Assembly (NCBI GenBank): GCA_027076405.1
Contig: JALTJN010000417.1
Coordinates: forward strand, 1 to 42,394
Direction of reading: 5' to 3'
Length of the DNA stretch: 42,394 nucleotides
Source of the DNA: Chromatiales bacterium
GTDB taxonomy: Bacteria > Pseudomonadota > Gammaproteobacteria > UBA6429
How positions within the stretch are numbered: position 1 is the first letter of the stretch; every line of letters starts with the position of its first letter. The notes under the pieces were generated by a model. It had not been told where the DNA came from and made no database searches. It was given only the letters and a program-made list of their open reading frames with translations. Position numbers and translations under genes: made by a program. This document shows positions 9,920 to 18,401 of this stretch, piece by piece.

Positions 9920-11094
9920 TGAAGCTAACAGATACCAAAATAAGACAATCTAAGCCTAAGGAGAAGCCTTTTAAACTAGCTGATGGCGGTGGCCTCTACC
10001 TTCAAATCCAACCGAAAGGCGGAAAATACTGGAGGCTTGCTTACAGGTTTGCCAATAAGCAGAAAACTCTAGCTTTAGGTGTTTATCCGCACTTATCCTT
10101 GGCTGACTCTCGTACGAAACGTGATGAAGCAAAAGGCTATTTGGCAAATGGAATTGATCCTTCTACTGTGATGAGCCAGAAAGTGAGGAAGCTCGCAGAA
10201 ACTGAAAGTTTAGAAAATTCCTTTGAAGTAATTGCTCGTGAATGGCATGAACAGCAAAAGGGTGCATGGTCAGCAGATCATTCAATGCGTGTATTAGCGA
10301 GCCTTGAAAAAGAAATTTTTCCAAGTATTGGTAAATTACCAATACTAAATATTACCGCTCCCCAAGTATTAGCAATATTACGTAAAATTGAAAGCCGGGG
10401 GGCATTAGATGTAGCTAAGCGCATGCTTCAAAGATGTCGAGCAGTTTTCAAGTATGCTATTCAGACTGGTCGTGTAACAACTAACCCCGTGGTGGACTTA
10501 GAGGGGGCTTTAAGTTCTAGAAAGGTAGAACATCGCCTGGCATTAACTCAAGCACAACTCCCCGAATTCTTTGAAAAGTTAAATAACTTTGATGGAAGTA
10601 AGCTCACACAATTAGCTCTTAAGTTAATTATCCTTACCTTTGTTCGTACAAATGAGCTTCGTGGTGCTAAATGGAGTGAGTTTGATTTTAAAAATGCTGA
10701 GTGGCGCATCCCTGCGGAAAGAATGAAAATGAAAAAGGAACACATCGTACCTTTATCAACTCAAGCAATCAAAGTGCTAAATGAGATTAAGCCAATTACT
10801 GGAAAACGAGATCTGGTTTTTCCCAGTCGGACTACTTGGAAAAAGGTTATGAGTGAAAATACTATGTTATTTGCATTATACAGAATGGGGTATCACGGAG
10901 TTGCGACTGTTCATGGGTTTAGAGCTACGGCTTCAACTATTCTCAATGAAAACAGCTTTAAGCCTGATGTAATTGAAAGACAATTAGCGCATGTAGAGCG
11001 TAATAAAGTTAGAGCTGCTTATCACCGAGCTGAATATCTTGATGAACGAAAACAGATGATGCAATGGTGGGCAGATTTTATTGATTCCCAATAA
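9919..11094 (+). CDS. Tyrosine recombinase, P4-type island integrase
   Basis: 391 residues from the ATG at 9919; an upstream in-frame ATG at 9883 would lie inside the arm-site repeats and give an atypical N-terminus. Order: DUF4102-type arm-binding domain (MKLTDTKIRQSKPKEKPFKL, ADGGGLYLQI), SAM-like core-binding domain in the middle, then the catalytic domain with arginine in FVRTNELRGAKWSEFD, HGFRATAST (HxxR), LAHVERN and the tyrosine in HRAEYLDERKQMMQWW. It integrates elements into tRNA 3' ends, consistent with its place beside tRNA-Leu. It appears intact. Confidence 0.93.
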   Translation: MKLTDTKIRQSKPKEKPFKLADGGGLYLQIQPKGGKYWRLAYRFANKQKTLALGVYPHLSLADSRTKRDEAKGYLANGIDPSTVMSQKVRKLAETESLENSFEVIAREWHEQQKGAWSADHSMRVLASLEKEIFPSIGKLPILNITAPQVLAILRKIESRGALDVAKRMLQRCRAVFKYAIQTGRVTTNPVVDLEGALSSRKVEHRLALTQAQLPEFFEKLNNFDGSKLTQLALKLIILTFVRTNELRGAKWSEFDFKNAEWRIPAERMKMKKEHIVPLSTQAIKVLNEIKPITGKRDLVFPSRTTWKKVMSENTMLFALYRMGYHGVATVHGFRATASTILNENSFKPDVIERQLAHVERNKVRAAYHRAEYLDERKQMMQWWADFIDSQ

Positions 11095-11138
11095 TAATTT
11101 GTAGATGCGGTGACTACCTAATTATATGGTTTTAAAAT

Positions 11139-11582
11139 ATGACTGATAATATACAAGATTTATTGGAGTTAGTTGAATTCTCAAAATACAATGCACCTGA
11201 GATACATTCTGATATACAAATTGCAGAACGTGAAAGAGAAATGTCTAGTTTACAGTTTGTCAGAGTAACCCTTCTTAGGCTTGAGGAGGCAATTAGGTTG
11301 AGAGACCACTACACATCAATGGGCAGTAAATTTTACAATAAAAGTAAAAATGACTTTCATAAATGGTATGCAATTCAGGGGTCAGCAGCATTAGCTCACC
11401 CATATCATTTCGAAAAAAAAATAAAAACACCGTTGTTTCTTAAGGATTACATAAAGACAAGTGAATCTTTATTTAATTCAACAGATGAGATATTGCAGTC
11501 ACACGATCTTAAGCTACTTTGGAAGTTAGTTGATGATTATGAGAGTTGGATTATTCATGAACTTGAAAAAGGAGAGTGTTAA
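11139..11582 (+). CDS. Hypothetical protein, 147 residues
   Basis: I do not recognise a family. The product is charged and helical (e.g. IQIAEREREMSSLQFVRVTLLRLEEAIRLRDHY) with no signal peptide or membrane segment. It lies 44 bases after the integrase on the same strand. The codon use resembles the rest of the island. It is likely real because of length and position, but its function is unknown. Confidence 0.55.
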   Translation: MTDNIQDLLELVEFSKYNAPEIHSDIQIAEREREMSSLQFVRVTLLRLEEAIRLRDHYTSMGSKFYNKSKNDFHKWYAIQGSAALAHPYHFEKKIKTPLFLKDYIKTSESLFNSTDEILQSHDLKLLWKLVDDYESWIIHELEKGEC

Positions 11583-11656
11583 TAAATCAGTGCAATACTT
11601 TCTTTTTTTATTAATACTTCATTAAAAGTTGTTATATTTTTATTCAGACTGTTGTT

Positions 11657-11830
11657 TTATGAGATGACGACTGCAATTATTAACCCAGAAATAGCACAAA
11701 TGAGGGAAATCACTGTATTGGGGGCACCACCAACTTCTTCACTATTCGTGAATGTTGATATAGTAAACCCTATTAATAGGCCAATAGAGGCACCTGCAAT
11801 AGCGTTATCAATAGTCAATTCAGTTACCAT
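11657..11830 (-). CDS. Small membrane protein, 57 residues
   Basis: Read on the minus strand from the ATG at 11830 (57 codons plus TAA). The product begins MVTELTIDNAIAGASIGLLI and has two hydrophobic stretches (about residues 11–25 and 40–56) separated by a short polar TNSEEVGGAPN linker, so it is a candidate two-helix membrane hairpin. It begins two bases after the stop of the 59-residue gene upstream, as expected for a coupled operon. No family recognised. The overlapping plus-strand frame at 11652–11861 is its antisense shadow. Confidence 0.5.
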   Translation of the reverse strand: MVTELTIDNAIAGASIGLLIGFTISTFTNSEEVGGAPNTVISLICAISGLIIAVVIS

Positions 11831-11832
11831 TG

Positions 11833-12012
11833 TTACTTTTTGTCTGTTGGGAATCGTATGATATTTTCAGAAGTAATATTTTTATCGGTATTTACACGAG
11901 TATCATTGTTCTGTGTGTCTGACTCACCTCGACGTTTAGGTTGAATTCCAAGTCTACGATTTTTTAGATAGTGTTCTAATGCAATTTCTGCTTGTGTACG
12001 TTGTTTAGACAT
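11833..12012 (-). CDS. Small hydrophilic protein, 59 residues
   Basis: The minus-strand frame from the ATG at 12012 has a good ribosome-binding site (AAGGAAA) five bases upstream. The product starts MSKQRTQAEIALEHYLKNRR, is basic in its first half and polar/acidic in the second, ending RFPTDKK. It is followed after two bases by the 57-residue membrane protein gene. Two coupled very small genes of this kind could be a toxin–antitoxin or small regulatory pair, but nothing in the sequence proves that. Confidence 0.5.
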   Translation of the reverse strand: MSKQRTQAEIALEHYLKNRRLGIQPKRRGESDTQNNDTRVNTDKNITSENIIRFPTDKK

Positions 12013-12424
12013 GTTTTATTTCCTTAGAAAAATACTACTTTAATCTTATGTTTTTAATTATACAACCTTTGGTTGAGTATTGTAGAAGCAGCTGTTCATT
12101 AGGGAAGTCTAATACAGAAGGTAAGTATTAAAAAAAAGTAACAACTGTATGTATTATTTTATAATAAAGACAAAAACTCACTATAACCTTATGGCTTTGT
12201 TAATCGCTATTAAATTTAATAATAATTTTCGTGAATACATTTAATTAAACATTATTCCTATACCCTATGGTAAATAATAAGGGTTCCATTTATGAAACTA
12301 GTAAGCAACTGTATCGCCCTCAATACTGTACCGATGTATATAAAATAAATGATAAATACAAGGAGGTACGATATTTGTCGACCTCATATCTGTACCGATT
12401 GGGTACAGTTTTGGTACAAGCAAT
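12013..12424. other. Non-coding stretch with TGTACC/GGTACA repeats
   Basis: About 410 bases without a convincing gene. The right end (12326–12418) contains CTGTACCGAT twice (12326–12335 and 12390–12399), a perfect inverted repeat CTGTACC-GATTG-GGTACAG (12390–12408), a further GGTACA (12413–12418) and AGGTACG near 12364. It lies just beyond the 3' end of the winged-helix gene at 12425. An operator, replication or transfer origin, or terminator-like role is possible. A plus-strand frame at 12267–12572 runs through it but is antisense to the next gene and looks spurious. Confidence 0.4.
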
Positions 12425-12838
12425 TTATTGCTCAAGACTAAATTTCCTTGGAGGGGTTATAGTAGGATTGACTTCTAAGTGCTTTCCGGGGCATTCATCA
12501 ATAGGTTGCCATGTTAAAGCATACAATGAACACGTTGCTCCTGGATTTAAAAATACTCCTTTTCTTGTTTGAATAATCATATTTGTATCTATCAATGCTT
12601 TTGTAGCCCTGCTCAATGTTGCTTTAGAGTTAAAACCTCTATTTTTTAACACACCCCATGCAGTTGTTAAGTCACCGTTATTCCCTCCTCTGAATTGATA
12701 GGCAAGTTCAAAAAGTAATACTTTGGCAGTACTTGGGAGATTTATATAATCTTGATGCCTTAGCACTATTCTGGGAATACCTGCAAATCCTCCAGGTAAT
12801 TTATTTTTCCCATTTTTTTTCCCATAGTTAGTAGCCAT
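12425..12838 (-). CDS. Winged-helix-like protein of integrative element, 137 residues
   Basis: The product has a central region that reads like a winged helix: STAKVLLFELAYQF, then GDLTTAWGVLKNRG and KATLSRATKALIDTNMI, a typical replication-initiator or regulator helix-turn-helix layout, ending with QTRKGVFLNPGATCSLYALTW (wing). Such proteins are common near AlpA-type regulators on integrated elements. The specific role (replication initiation versus regulation) cannot be told. It starts at the ATG 12836–12838 and is downstream of the AlpA gene in the same direction. Confidence 0.6.
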   Translation of the reverse strand: MATNYGKKNGKNKLPGGFAGIPRIVLRHQDYINLPSTAKVLLFELAYQFRGGNNGDLTTAWGVLKNRGFNSKATLSRATKALIDTNMIIQTRKGVFLNPGATCSLYALTWQPIDECPGKHLEVNPTITPPRKFSLEQ

Positions 12839-12843
12839 ACTAT

Positions 12844-12918
12844 TTATTCTTGAATTGGTATTGTTTTTTGTTTAACTGCAACATATTGTAAATCTTTTGA
12901 TGCAAATTGATTTTCCAT
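12844..12918 (-). CDS. Possible tiny ORF, 24 residues, between two island genes
   Basis: ATG at 12918, TAA at 12844–12846, five bases before the next gene's ATG. The product is MENQFASKDLQYVAVKQKTI then PIQE. It is in the same frame as the 119-residue gene upstream, and the frame stays open from that gene's TGA to this TAA, so it may be the severed C-terminus of that protein. An alternative 41-codon frame (MKLTSEQIIQAGKNQ...) overlaps it. Weak support for either. Confidence 0.2.
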   Translation of the reverse strand: MENQFASKDLQYVAVKQKTIPIQE

Positions 12919-12948
12919 TTCTGATTTTTTCCTGCTTGGATTATTTGT

Positions 12949-13308
12949 TCAGATGTTAATTTCATTGTTTTTTTCCAATTGTTTTATTAAGCGTTTCTTG
13001 CTTTCATCCGAGATTTTTTTCTTACGCCTAATTCCACATATAGGTAGGAGTTTTAATACGACAGATAAATCTGGTGTCTGTATATATGCCTCGGAATCTA
13101 ATCGTGTAAAATGCACAGTTTCAGGAATATTTTTAAGCAGAGCAGACAGTTTTCTTGGGGTAAGAGGTGGCTTACTAACAAACCAAATATCAAAGATGTT
13201 ATCAACTAGGGAAATTTGACCAAATTTACCAACAACACGTATCTCACCATCAATTTTTTTAAATGAGCCTGATGAAACCTGATCTTTAAGAATATTTTTG
13301 ATTTTCAT
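12949..13308 (-). CDS. Hypothetical protein, 119 residues, AlpA operon
   Basis: Overlaps the AlpA gene by four bases (ATGA), so it is translationally coupled to it. The product starts MKIKNILKDQVSSGSFKKID and ends in a lysine-rich tail (GIRRKKKISDESKKRLIKQL). No family recognised. The middle (DIWFVSKPPLTPRKLSALLKN) suggests a compact globular domain. Its ribosome-binding site lies in the 3' arm of a 9-bp hairpin (13309–13342). A minor plus-strand frame over the same bases is a shadow. Confidence 0.6.
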   Translation of the reverse strand: MKIKNILKDQVSSGSFKKIDGEIRVVGKFGQISLVDNIFDIWFVSKPPLTPRKLSALLKNIPETVHFTRLDSEAYIQTPDLSVVLKLLPICGIRRKKKISDESKKRLIKQLEKNNEINI

Positions 13309-13514
13309 GAGTCACTCCCAATTATATTTTTGCGAGTGACTCGAATTTGATTTTCTATCCAATTATTAATTTCAGACTCAATCCAACCTATGGATCTCCC
13401 ACCCAAGGAAATGGGTGCAGGGAATGTTTTATTTGAGATACGTAAATATATTGTCGAACGTGAAAGTCCTGTACGTGCTATAACATCTGGTAGTCTTAGT
13501 ATTGTAGTAACCAT
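13305..13514 (-). CDS. AlpA-family phage-type transcriptional regulator
   Basis: 69 residues with the AlpA/MerR-like helix-turn-helix: TILRLPDVIARTGLSRSTIY, then FPAPISLGGRSIGWIESEIN and W. Proteins of this type regulate excision or gene expression in P4-like islands. The gene heads a minus-strand group (13514 down to 12425). Its start codon lies in an 11-bp inverted repeat with AGGAGG in the loop, suggesting autoregulation. Confidence 0.88.
   Translation of the reverse strand: MVTTILRLPDVIARTGLSRSTIYLRISNKTFPAPISLGGRSIGWIESEINNWIENQIRVTRKNIIGSDS
13309..13342 (-). promoter_or_regulatory. Hairpin sequestering the ribosome-binding site of the 119-residue gene
   Basis: In the minus-strand transcript, GAGTCACTC (13342–13334), a 16-base loop and GAGTGACTC (13317–13309) form a perfect 9-bp stem ending immediately before the ATG at 13308. 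The GGGAG that would serve as ribosome-binding site sits in the 3' arm. It lies within the last codons of AlpA, so ribosomes finishing AlpA would open it: a typical translational coupling device. Confidence 0.5.
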
Positions 13515-13551
13515 ATTGGGCCCTCCTGAAGGCTCTGTGGAATATGGTTAC
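13507..13551 (-). promoter_or_regulatory. 11-bp inverted repeat over the AlpA start
   Basis: GTAACCATATT at 13507–13517 and AATATGGTTAC at 13541–13551 are perfect inverses with a 23-base spacer. In the AlpA transcript the AUG lies in the 3' arm and AGGAGG lies in the loop. It can act as an RNA hairpin occluding the start codon or as a DNA operator for AlpA. Confidence 0.55.
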
Positions 13552-13650
13552 GAAGTTATATGAGCGTTTAATACTCACAAGTTATTTTTAAAAAATGGTG
13601 CTTTAAGGTAAGTATTTGAAATTTATATATAATATTAGATTTGAAATAGG

Positions 13651-13676
13651 GTATTCGTGAGTACTCGTGAATACTC
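13651..13676. repeat. Tandem 10-mers near the end of the 275-residue gene
   Basis: GTATTCGTGA, GTACTCGTGA, then ATACTC: 10-bp periodic units containing the palindrome GAGTACTC and outer GTATTC/GAATAC arms. They lie between the divergently placed AlpA group and the stop of the next gene. One helical-turn spacing suggests a protein-binding site, possibly upstream control of AlpA. Confidence 0.3.
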
Positions 13677-14503
13677 TAAGATTTTATTCCTGCTAGTGCA
13701 TTCCGCCTTATGTTTTCTTTTGTTATTTCTTTATTTCCACGACCTTTAATATTTTCTGTTTTAAGGTACTTGTACACTTGAGTGGCCAGCTCTTTTACAG
13801 TTAATGAAGAATCTTGATTTAAGAGTTCATTAGCACGTGACTTTGCAATATTTATCCAAGCTAGTTTTGTATAATCATTGTTCTGTATATCTTTAATTAG
13901 ATCAGTTCTTATCTTTCCTGCATGTATAGCTTTAATATGAGACTCTAATATTACTATCTCATCATGTTTTTGTGCCCGTTCCGCCATACTTATTACAGGT
14001 GTATTTTTAAGTTCTTCTAATTCACCCTCAAGTTTGGGTAGAACTATAACAAAATCATTAAAAGCCTGATTAAATTCGTCATCAACTAGTTCAATTTTGC
14101 GTCTAGTGTTGTCTACTTCATCAGGAAAAAATGCTTCAGGTAGAGGCCATAAATTTTTTCGGAGAAATGATTTCAGTTCGTTTAGTTGTATTTCAGAATT
14201 TTCGAGTTGCTCATCTAAATAGTCAACCATCTGCCAATCTGGAAAGTCCCCGTCATAATAGCTTGGTAAATCAAGTCGTTGACACCATAGATATATTAAT
14301 TGTCGTTGATGATCGTTTCTTATCAAGGGTTTTGAAAAATATTTATTCCGAAACTGTAGGAATAACGTGTTTTCAGAATTGTCATGAAAAATGTGATTGA
14401 TAATTGATTCGGAGGCAGTATTTTCACGGCCATAAAATGGATCTAACGTCATACGGTAGTGCAATTCACTAAAACTGATTCTTAACTTAACAGGTAGATT
14501 CAT
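13676..14503 (-). CDS. Hypothetical protein, 275 residues
   Basis: A soluble, charged protein starting MNLPVKLRISFSELHYRMTL. The middle has a likely coiled coil (LPKLEGELEELKNTPVISM to ESHIKAIHAG), and the C-terminus (LTVKELATQVYKYLKTENIK, then NKEITKENIRRNALAGI) reads like a DNA-binding helix-turn-helix. I do not recognise the family. It lies between the AlpA group and hsdM, transcribed away from hsdM; the 159-base gap to hsdM must hold divergent promoters. Confidence 0.6.
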   Translation of the reverse strand: MNLPVKLRISFSELHYRMTLDPFYGRENTASESIINHIFHDNSENTLFLQFRNKYFSKPLIRNDHQRQLIYLWCQRLDLPSYYDGDFPDWQMVDYLDEQLENSEIQLNELKSFLRKNLWPLPEAFFPDEVDNTRRKIELVDDEFNQAFNDFVIVLPKLEGELEELKNTPVISMAERAQKHDEIVILESHIKAIHAGKIRTDLIKDIQNNDYTKLAWINIAKSRANELLNQDSSLTVKELATQVYKYLKTENIKGRGNKEITKENIRRNALAGIKS

Positions 14504-14662
14504 ATTTTGTACTAGTTTGGAGTTGTATTAGCTTGGATTATATAGGCCTTTACAGTACATTATAGGAACAATAATAAACTTAATCTCCCCCTAAAAGTGA
14601 ATAATTACTGGTTAATAAATGCCCATTACTGGCTGATTTTTAACCAAACTGGAAAATAATAA

Positions 14663-16984
14663 ATGTCCCAAAATACAAACAACCTGGCCGCCTACTGCTG
14701 GTCTATCGCTGACCTTCTCCGTGGCGATTTTAAACAAAGCCAATATGGCCGAATCATTCTTCCGTTCACTTTATTACGCCGGTTGGAATGTGTATTAGAA
14801 GACTCTAAAGAAGCAGTGCTAGCAGAGTATGCAAAAGTCCAAAAGATGGACATTTCAGAAGAAGCACAAGAAAAACTATTACTGCGCGCTACGAAAGGGT
14901 TATCGTTCTTCAACACCTCGAAAATGGATCTCTCCAAACTCGGTGAGTCGGGCATCAAAGACAATCTGGAATCCTATATTCAGGGTTTTTCAAAAGACGC
15001 GCGTGAAATCTTTGAATATTTCAACTTCGCCGAGTTTATTGCCCAGCTAAACGATGCAAATTTATTATATAAAGTTGTACAAAAGGTTCGAGTAACAGAC
15101 CTAAACCCCAAAGCCATCTCAAACCATGAAATGGGCCTGGTGTTCGAAGAACTCATTCGTCGTTTTGCTGAAGGTTCAAATGAAACTGCCGGTGAACATT
15201 TCACCCCGCGTGATATTGTGCGCCTTACTACCTCATTGGTGTTTTTAGAAGATGATGATGCCTTAACCGGTGAAGGTATTATCCGAACCATCTATGACCC
15301 CACCGCAGGGACAGGGGGCTTTCTTTCATCGAGTATGGAATATGTGCACGAATTAAATTCACAAGCGGTATTAAAAGCCTTTGGGCAAGAACTCAACCCT
15401 GAGTCATACGCCATCTGTAAAGCAGACATGCTCATCAAAGGGCAGGAGGTGAGTAATATTAAATTGGGTAATACCTTATCCAATGACCAACTCTATGCCA
15501 ATAAATTTGACTACATGCTATCCAATCCACCCTTTGGTGTAGATTGGAAGAAGATTGAATCTGACATTAAAGATGAACATACTCTAAAAGGGTTTGATGG
15601 TCGTTTTGGTGCAGGCTTACCCAGAGTGTCAGATGGTTCATTATTATTCCTGCTGCACTTAATCAGTAAACTAAGAGATGCCGCTGACGGCGGTGCGCGT
15701 ATTGGTATTATCTTAAACGGTTCACCCTTGTTTACAGGGGGAGCAGGTTCAGGTGAATCTGAAATCCGTCGTTATATTTTAGAAGCCGATTTACTCGAAG
15801 CCATTATCGCCTTACCAACAGACATGTTCTACAACACCGGCATTGCGACCTATGTTTGGGTGCTATCCAATAAAAAATCAGATGAACGTAAAGGCAAAGT
15901 CCAACTCATTAACGGGGTCAACCTCTACGGTAAAATGCGTAAGTCATTAGGTTCAAAACGTAACATTATGGATGAAAGTGACATTGCAACCATTACCCGC
16001 AGCTTTGGCGCGTTTGAAGTAGTTGATGCGCGTGAACTCGATAAGCCAGAAGAACAAAAAAGCAATCGTGGCAGACAATCAGCTAATCCAAAAACAGAAG
16101 CACCTAAAACATTCGCCAGTAAAATATTTAATACCCATGAATTTGGTTATCGCCGCATTACCATCGAACGACCATTAAGAGAGTCATACCAGTTCAGTGA
16201 TGAGCGTATCGAAGAATGTCGTTATGCACCCAAGCCACTAAATGCGGTTATGAAGTGGGTGTATGAACATTATTCCGATAACTGGAGCGAAAAGAGTGAT
16301 TGCCCAAATTACGGAAATCTAACAGAACACGAAGAAGCCATTCGCAAACACATAAAAACACATTTCAGCGAACTTAAAGAAGCCAAGATTAAAGACCTGT
16401 TAAACCCCAAAACATGGTTAGAGCAAAAAACAACCTTGCTAAAAGCCAAACAACTGCAACAGGTTATCGGCACAGACCAGCATAATGATATGAATGGTTA
16501 TGACGATGCCATTAAAACCGCCTGTAAAAAACAAAACATCACCTTAGAAACCAAAGAGAAAAAACAAATCACCGCAGCCGTTAGCTGGAAAAATACGGAT
16601 GCAGAAAAAGTCATTAAGAAAATCCATAAAGGTAAAGCGAATCCGGTTTATGGTTTGTTTGATGTAAATGGAAAAACAATAGAATATAAACCGGATGGTG
16701 ACTTACGAGACAATGAAAACGTCGCGCTTGATCCATCAAAACCCGTTAATGAAATTAACGAAGCCTACTTTGCAAAAGAAGTACAACCCCATGTGCCCGA
16801 TGCCTGGATAGATGCCAGCAAGAAAGATGCTAAAGATCAGGAGATAGGTATTGTGGGGTATGAAATTCCGTTTAGCCGACATTTTTATGTGTACCAGCCT
16901 CCAAGGGATTTAGCTGATATAGATAAAGACTTGGATAAGGTGAGTAGTGAGATTATGAAATTGCTGCAAGAGGTACACTCCTGA
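14663..16984 (+). CDS. hsdM: Type I restriction-modification system methyltransferase subunit
   Basis: Transfers a methyl group from SAM to N6 of adenine within the site set by HsdS; also part of the HsdR2M2S1 restriction complex. 773 residues: N-terminal HsdM helical domain ([20 protein letters not shown]), SAM motif [10 protein letters not shown] (212–220), catalytic motif IV NPPF (288–291), then a long C-terminal extension (about 500–773) seen in the larger HsdM subfamily. The upstream gap contains ATTACTGG twice (near 14604 and 14626), a possible operator. The downstream gap contains a palindromic repeat before hsdS. Confidence 0.95.
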   Translation: MSQNTNNLAAYCWSIADLLRGDFKQSQYGRIILPFTLLRRLECVLEDSKEAVLAEYAKVQKMDISEEAQEKLLLRATKGLSFFNTSKMDLSKLGESGIKDNLESYIQGFSKDAREIFEYFNFAEFIAQLNDANLLYKVVQKVRVTDLNPKAISNHEMGLVFEELIRRFAEGSNETAGEHFTPRDIVRLTTSLVFLEDDDALTGEGIIRTIYDPTAGTGGFLSSSMEYVHELNSQAVLKAFGQELNPESYAICKADMLIKGQEVSNIKLGNTLSNDQLYANKFDYMLSNPPFGVDWKKIESDIKDEHTLKGFDGRFGAGLPRVSDGSLLFLLHLISKLRDAADGGARIGIILNGSPLFTGGAGSGESEIRRYILEADLLEAIIALPTDMFYNTGIATYVWVLSNKKSDERKGKVQLINGVNLYGKMRKSLGSKRNIMDESDIATITRSFGAFEVVDARELDKPEEQKSNRGRQSANPKTEAPKTFASKIFNTHEFGYRRITIERPLRESYQFSDERIEECRYAPKPLNAVMKWVYEHYSDNWSEKSDCPNYGNLTEHEEAIRKHIKTHFSELKEAKIKDLLNPKTWLEQKTTLLKAKQLQQVIGTDQHNDMNGYDDAIKTACKKQNITLETKEKKQITAAVSWKNTDAEKVIKKIHKGKANPVYGLFDVNGKTIEYKPDGDLRDNENVALDPSKPVNEINEAYFAKEVQPHVPDAWIDASKKDAKDQEIGIVGYEIPFSRHFYVYQPPRDLADIDKDLDKVSSEIMKLLQEVHS

Positions 16985-16988
16985 TGGC

Positions 16989-17088
16989 CTTTTTCCGCGA
17001 TTGCGGCGTTGTGTCTGTACTCGCTCAGTCACGTATTAAACATACGCTCCTTCCCTGCGTGCAGCCACGCCTTGCACTCACGAAAAAA
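16989..17088. repeat. Roughly 100-bp imperfect palindromic element between hsdM and hsdS
   Basis: The hsdM–hsdS gap is occupied by a GC-richer, imperfectly self-complementary stretch: TTTTTCCGCGATTGC at the left pairs with GCACTCACGAAAAA at the right, and CGTAT/ATACG lie around the centre. It looks like a dispersed palindromic repeat (REP/MITE-like) inserted in the operon. It stays open in the hsdS frame, which is why the frame extends to 17009. Confidence 0.45.
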
Positions 17089-17107
17089 TCCTCAACAGGA
17101 GAACATT

Positions 17108-18382
17108 GTGAGTAAGTATCAATCATACCCTGAGTATAAGAATAGTGGGGTTGAATGGATAGGAGCTTATCCTACTGAATGGAATTTAACGTGTGTTAAA
17201 TTTGAGTCTTATGTAAAGGCTAGAGTTGGATGGCATGGCTTAAAATCTGATGATTTTACTTATGAAGGCCCGTATTTGGTAACGGGCTCAGATTTTAAGG
17301 GGCCTATTATCGATTGGAAGGAATGCTATCACTGCGATTTAGAACGCTATGAACAAGATCCATATATTCAACTTAAGGAGGGTGATTTACTAATAACAAA
17401 AGATGGAACAATTGGTAAAATTGCTTTAGTAAAAAACTTAAACGGCAAAGCAACTCTTAATAGTGGTGTGTTTGTTGTTCGACCTTTAGAAAGAAACTAT
17501 ACAAGTCAATTTTATTTCTGGTTACTTCAATCAAGTGTATTCACTAGTTTTGTAGATTTCAATAAAACAGGAAGTACGATAGTTCATTTATATCAAGATA
17601 CGTTTGTCAATTTTAAATATGCAATGCCTTCTATGGAAGAACAACAAAAAATCGCTAACTTCCTCGACCACGAAACCGCCAAAATCGATACCCTAATCGA
17701 AAAACAACAACAACTCATCAAACTACTAAAAGAAAAACGACAGGCAGTCATTAGCCATGCCGTGACCAAAGGTTTAAATCCCAAAGCCCCCATGCGTGAT
17801 TCAGGTGTTGAGTGGTTGGGTGAGGTGCCAGAGCATTGGGAGATAAAGAAAGCTAAACATGTTTTTGTATTGCAAAGAGGGCGTGACTTATCTTCAGAAC
17901 AATTTGTAAAGGGAGAATACCCAGTCTATGGTTCTAATGGTGTGATTGGTTATCACAATGAATACACGACAAAAGGTCCGAGTTTAACGGTCGGTAGAAG
18001 TGGTAGTGTTGGTGAGATTAATTATATAGAAGAAGACTTTTGGGCTCATAACACATCACTATATGTGAAAGAAATTAAAGATGTAAATATACGTTTTGTT
18101 TATTACATGCTTCTAGCTATGGACGTTAAGAGCTTGAGTGCTGGCTCAGCCGTTGGAACACTAGATAGAAACAATATTCATGCTCGTTATGTTGCATTAC
18201 CTAATATTATTGAACAAGAAAATACAGTCAAATACTTAAATGATATATTAATGGAATTCATTGTATTGATTGAAAAATCTAATCAGACAATTTTACTTCT
18301 TAAAGAACGCCGAACAGCCTTAATCTCCGCAGCCGTCACCGGAAAAATAGACGTACGGAAATGGCAGCCAGCCAAACCATAA
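17108..18382 (+). CDS. hsdS: Type I restriction-modification specificity subunit
   Basis: Determines the bipartite DNA target of the HsdM/HsdR complex. 424 residues with two target-recognition halves, each opening with the signature SGVEWIGAYPTEW / SGVEWLGEVPEHWEIKK, and each followed by a conserved coiled-coil spacer (FLDHETAKIDTLIEKQQQLI and the weaker YLNDILMEFIVLIEKSNQ). The start is taken as GTG 17108 behind ACAGGAG, because the frame upstream (to 17009) is encoded by the palindromic repeat. It appears intact. Confidence 0.92.
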   Translation: MSKYQSYPEYKNSGVEWIGAYPTEWNLTCVKFESYVKARVGWHGLKSDDFTYEGPYLVTGSDFKGPIIDWKECYHCDLERYEQDPYIQLKEGDLLITKDGTIGKIALVKNLNGKATLNSGVFVVRPLERNYTSQFYFWLLQSSVFTSFVDFNKTGSTIVHLYQDTFVNFKYAMPSMEEQQKIANFLDHETAKIDTLIEKQQQLIKLLKEKRQAVISHAVTKGLNPKAPMRDSGVEWLGEVPEHWEIKKAKHVFVLQRGRDLSSEQFVKGEYPVYGSNGVIGYHNEYTTKGPSLTVGRSGSVGEINYIEEDFWAHNTSLYVKEIKDVNIRFVYYMLLAMDVKSLSAGSAVGTLDRNNIHARYVALPNIIEQENTVKYLNDILMEFIVLIEKSNQTILLLKERRTALISAAVTGKIDVRKWQPAKP

Positions 18383-18401
18383 ACAACAAGGAAGTCACCG
18401 T

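Noticed and set aside
11652..11861. Plus-strand frame of 69 codons
   Set aside because: It is the antisense of two coupled minus-strand small genes, one with a clear ribosome-binding site and one with two membrane helices.
12267..12572. Plus-strand frame of 101 codons
   Set aside because: It is antisense to the better-supported winged-helix gene, begins in repeat-rich non-coding sequence and shows no protein-family pattern.
17009..17107. N-terminal extension of hsdS to 17009
   Set aside because: These codons fall in the palindromic repeat; the HsdS signature starts after GTG 17108, which has its own ribosome-binding site.
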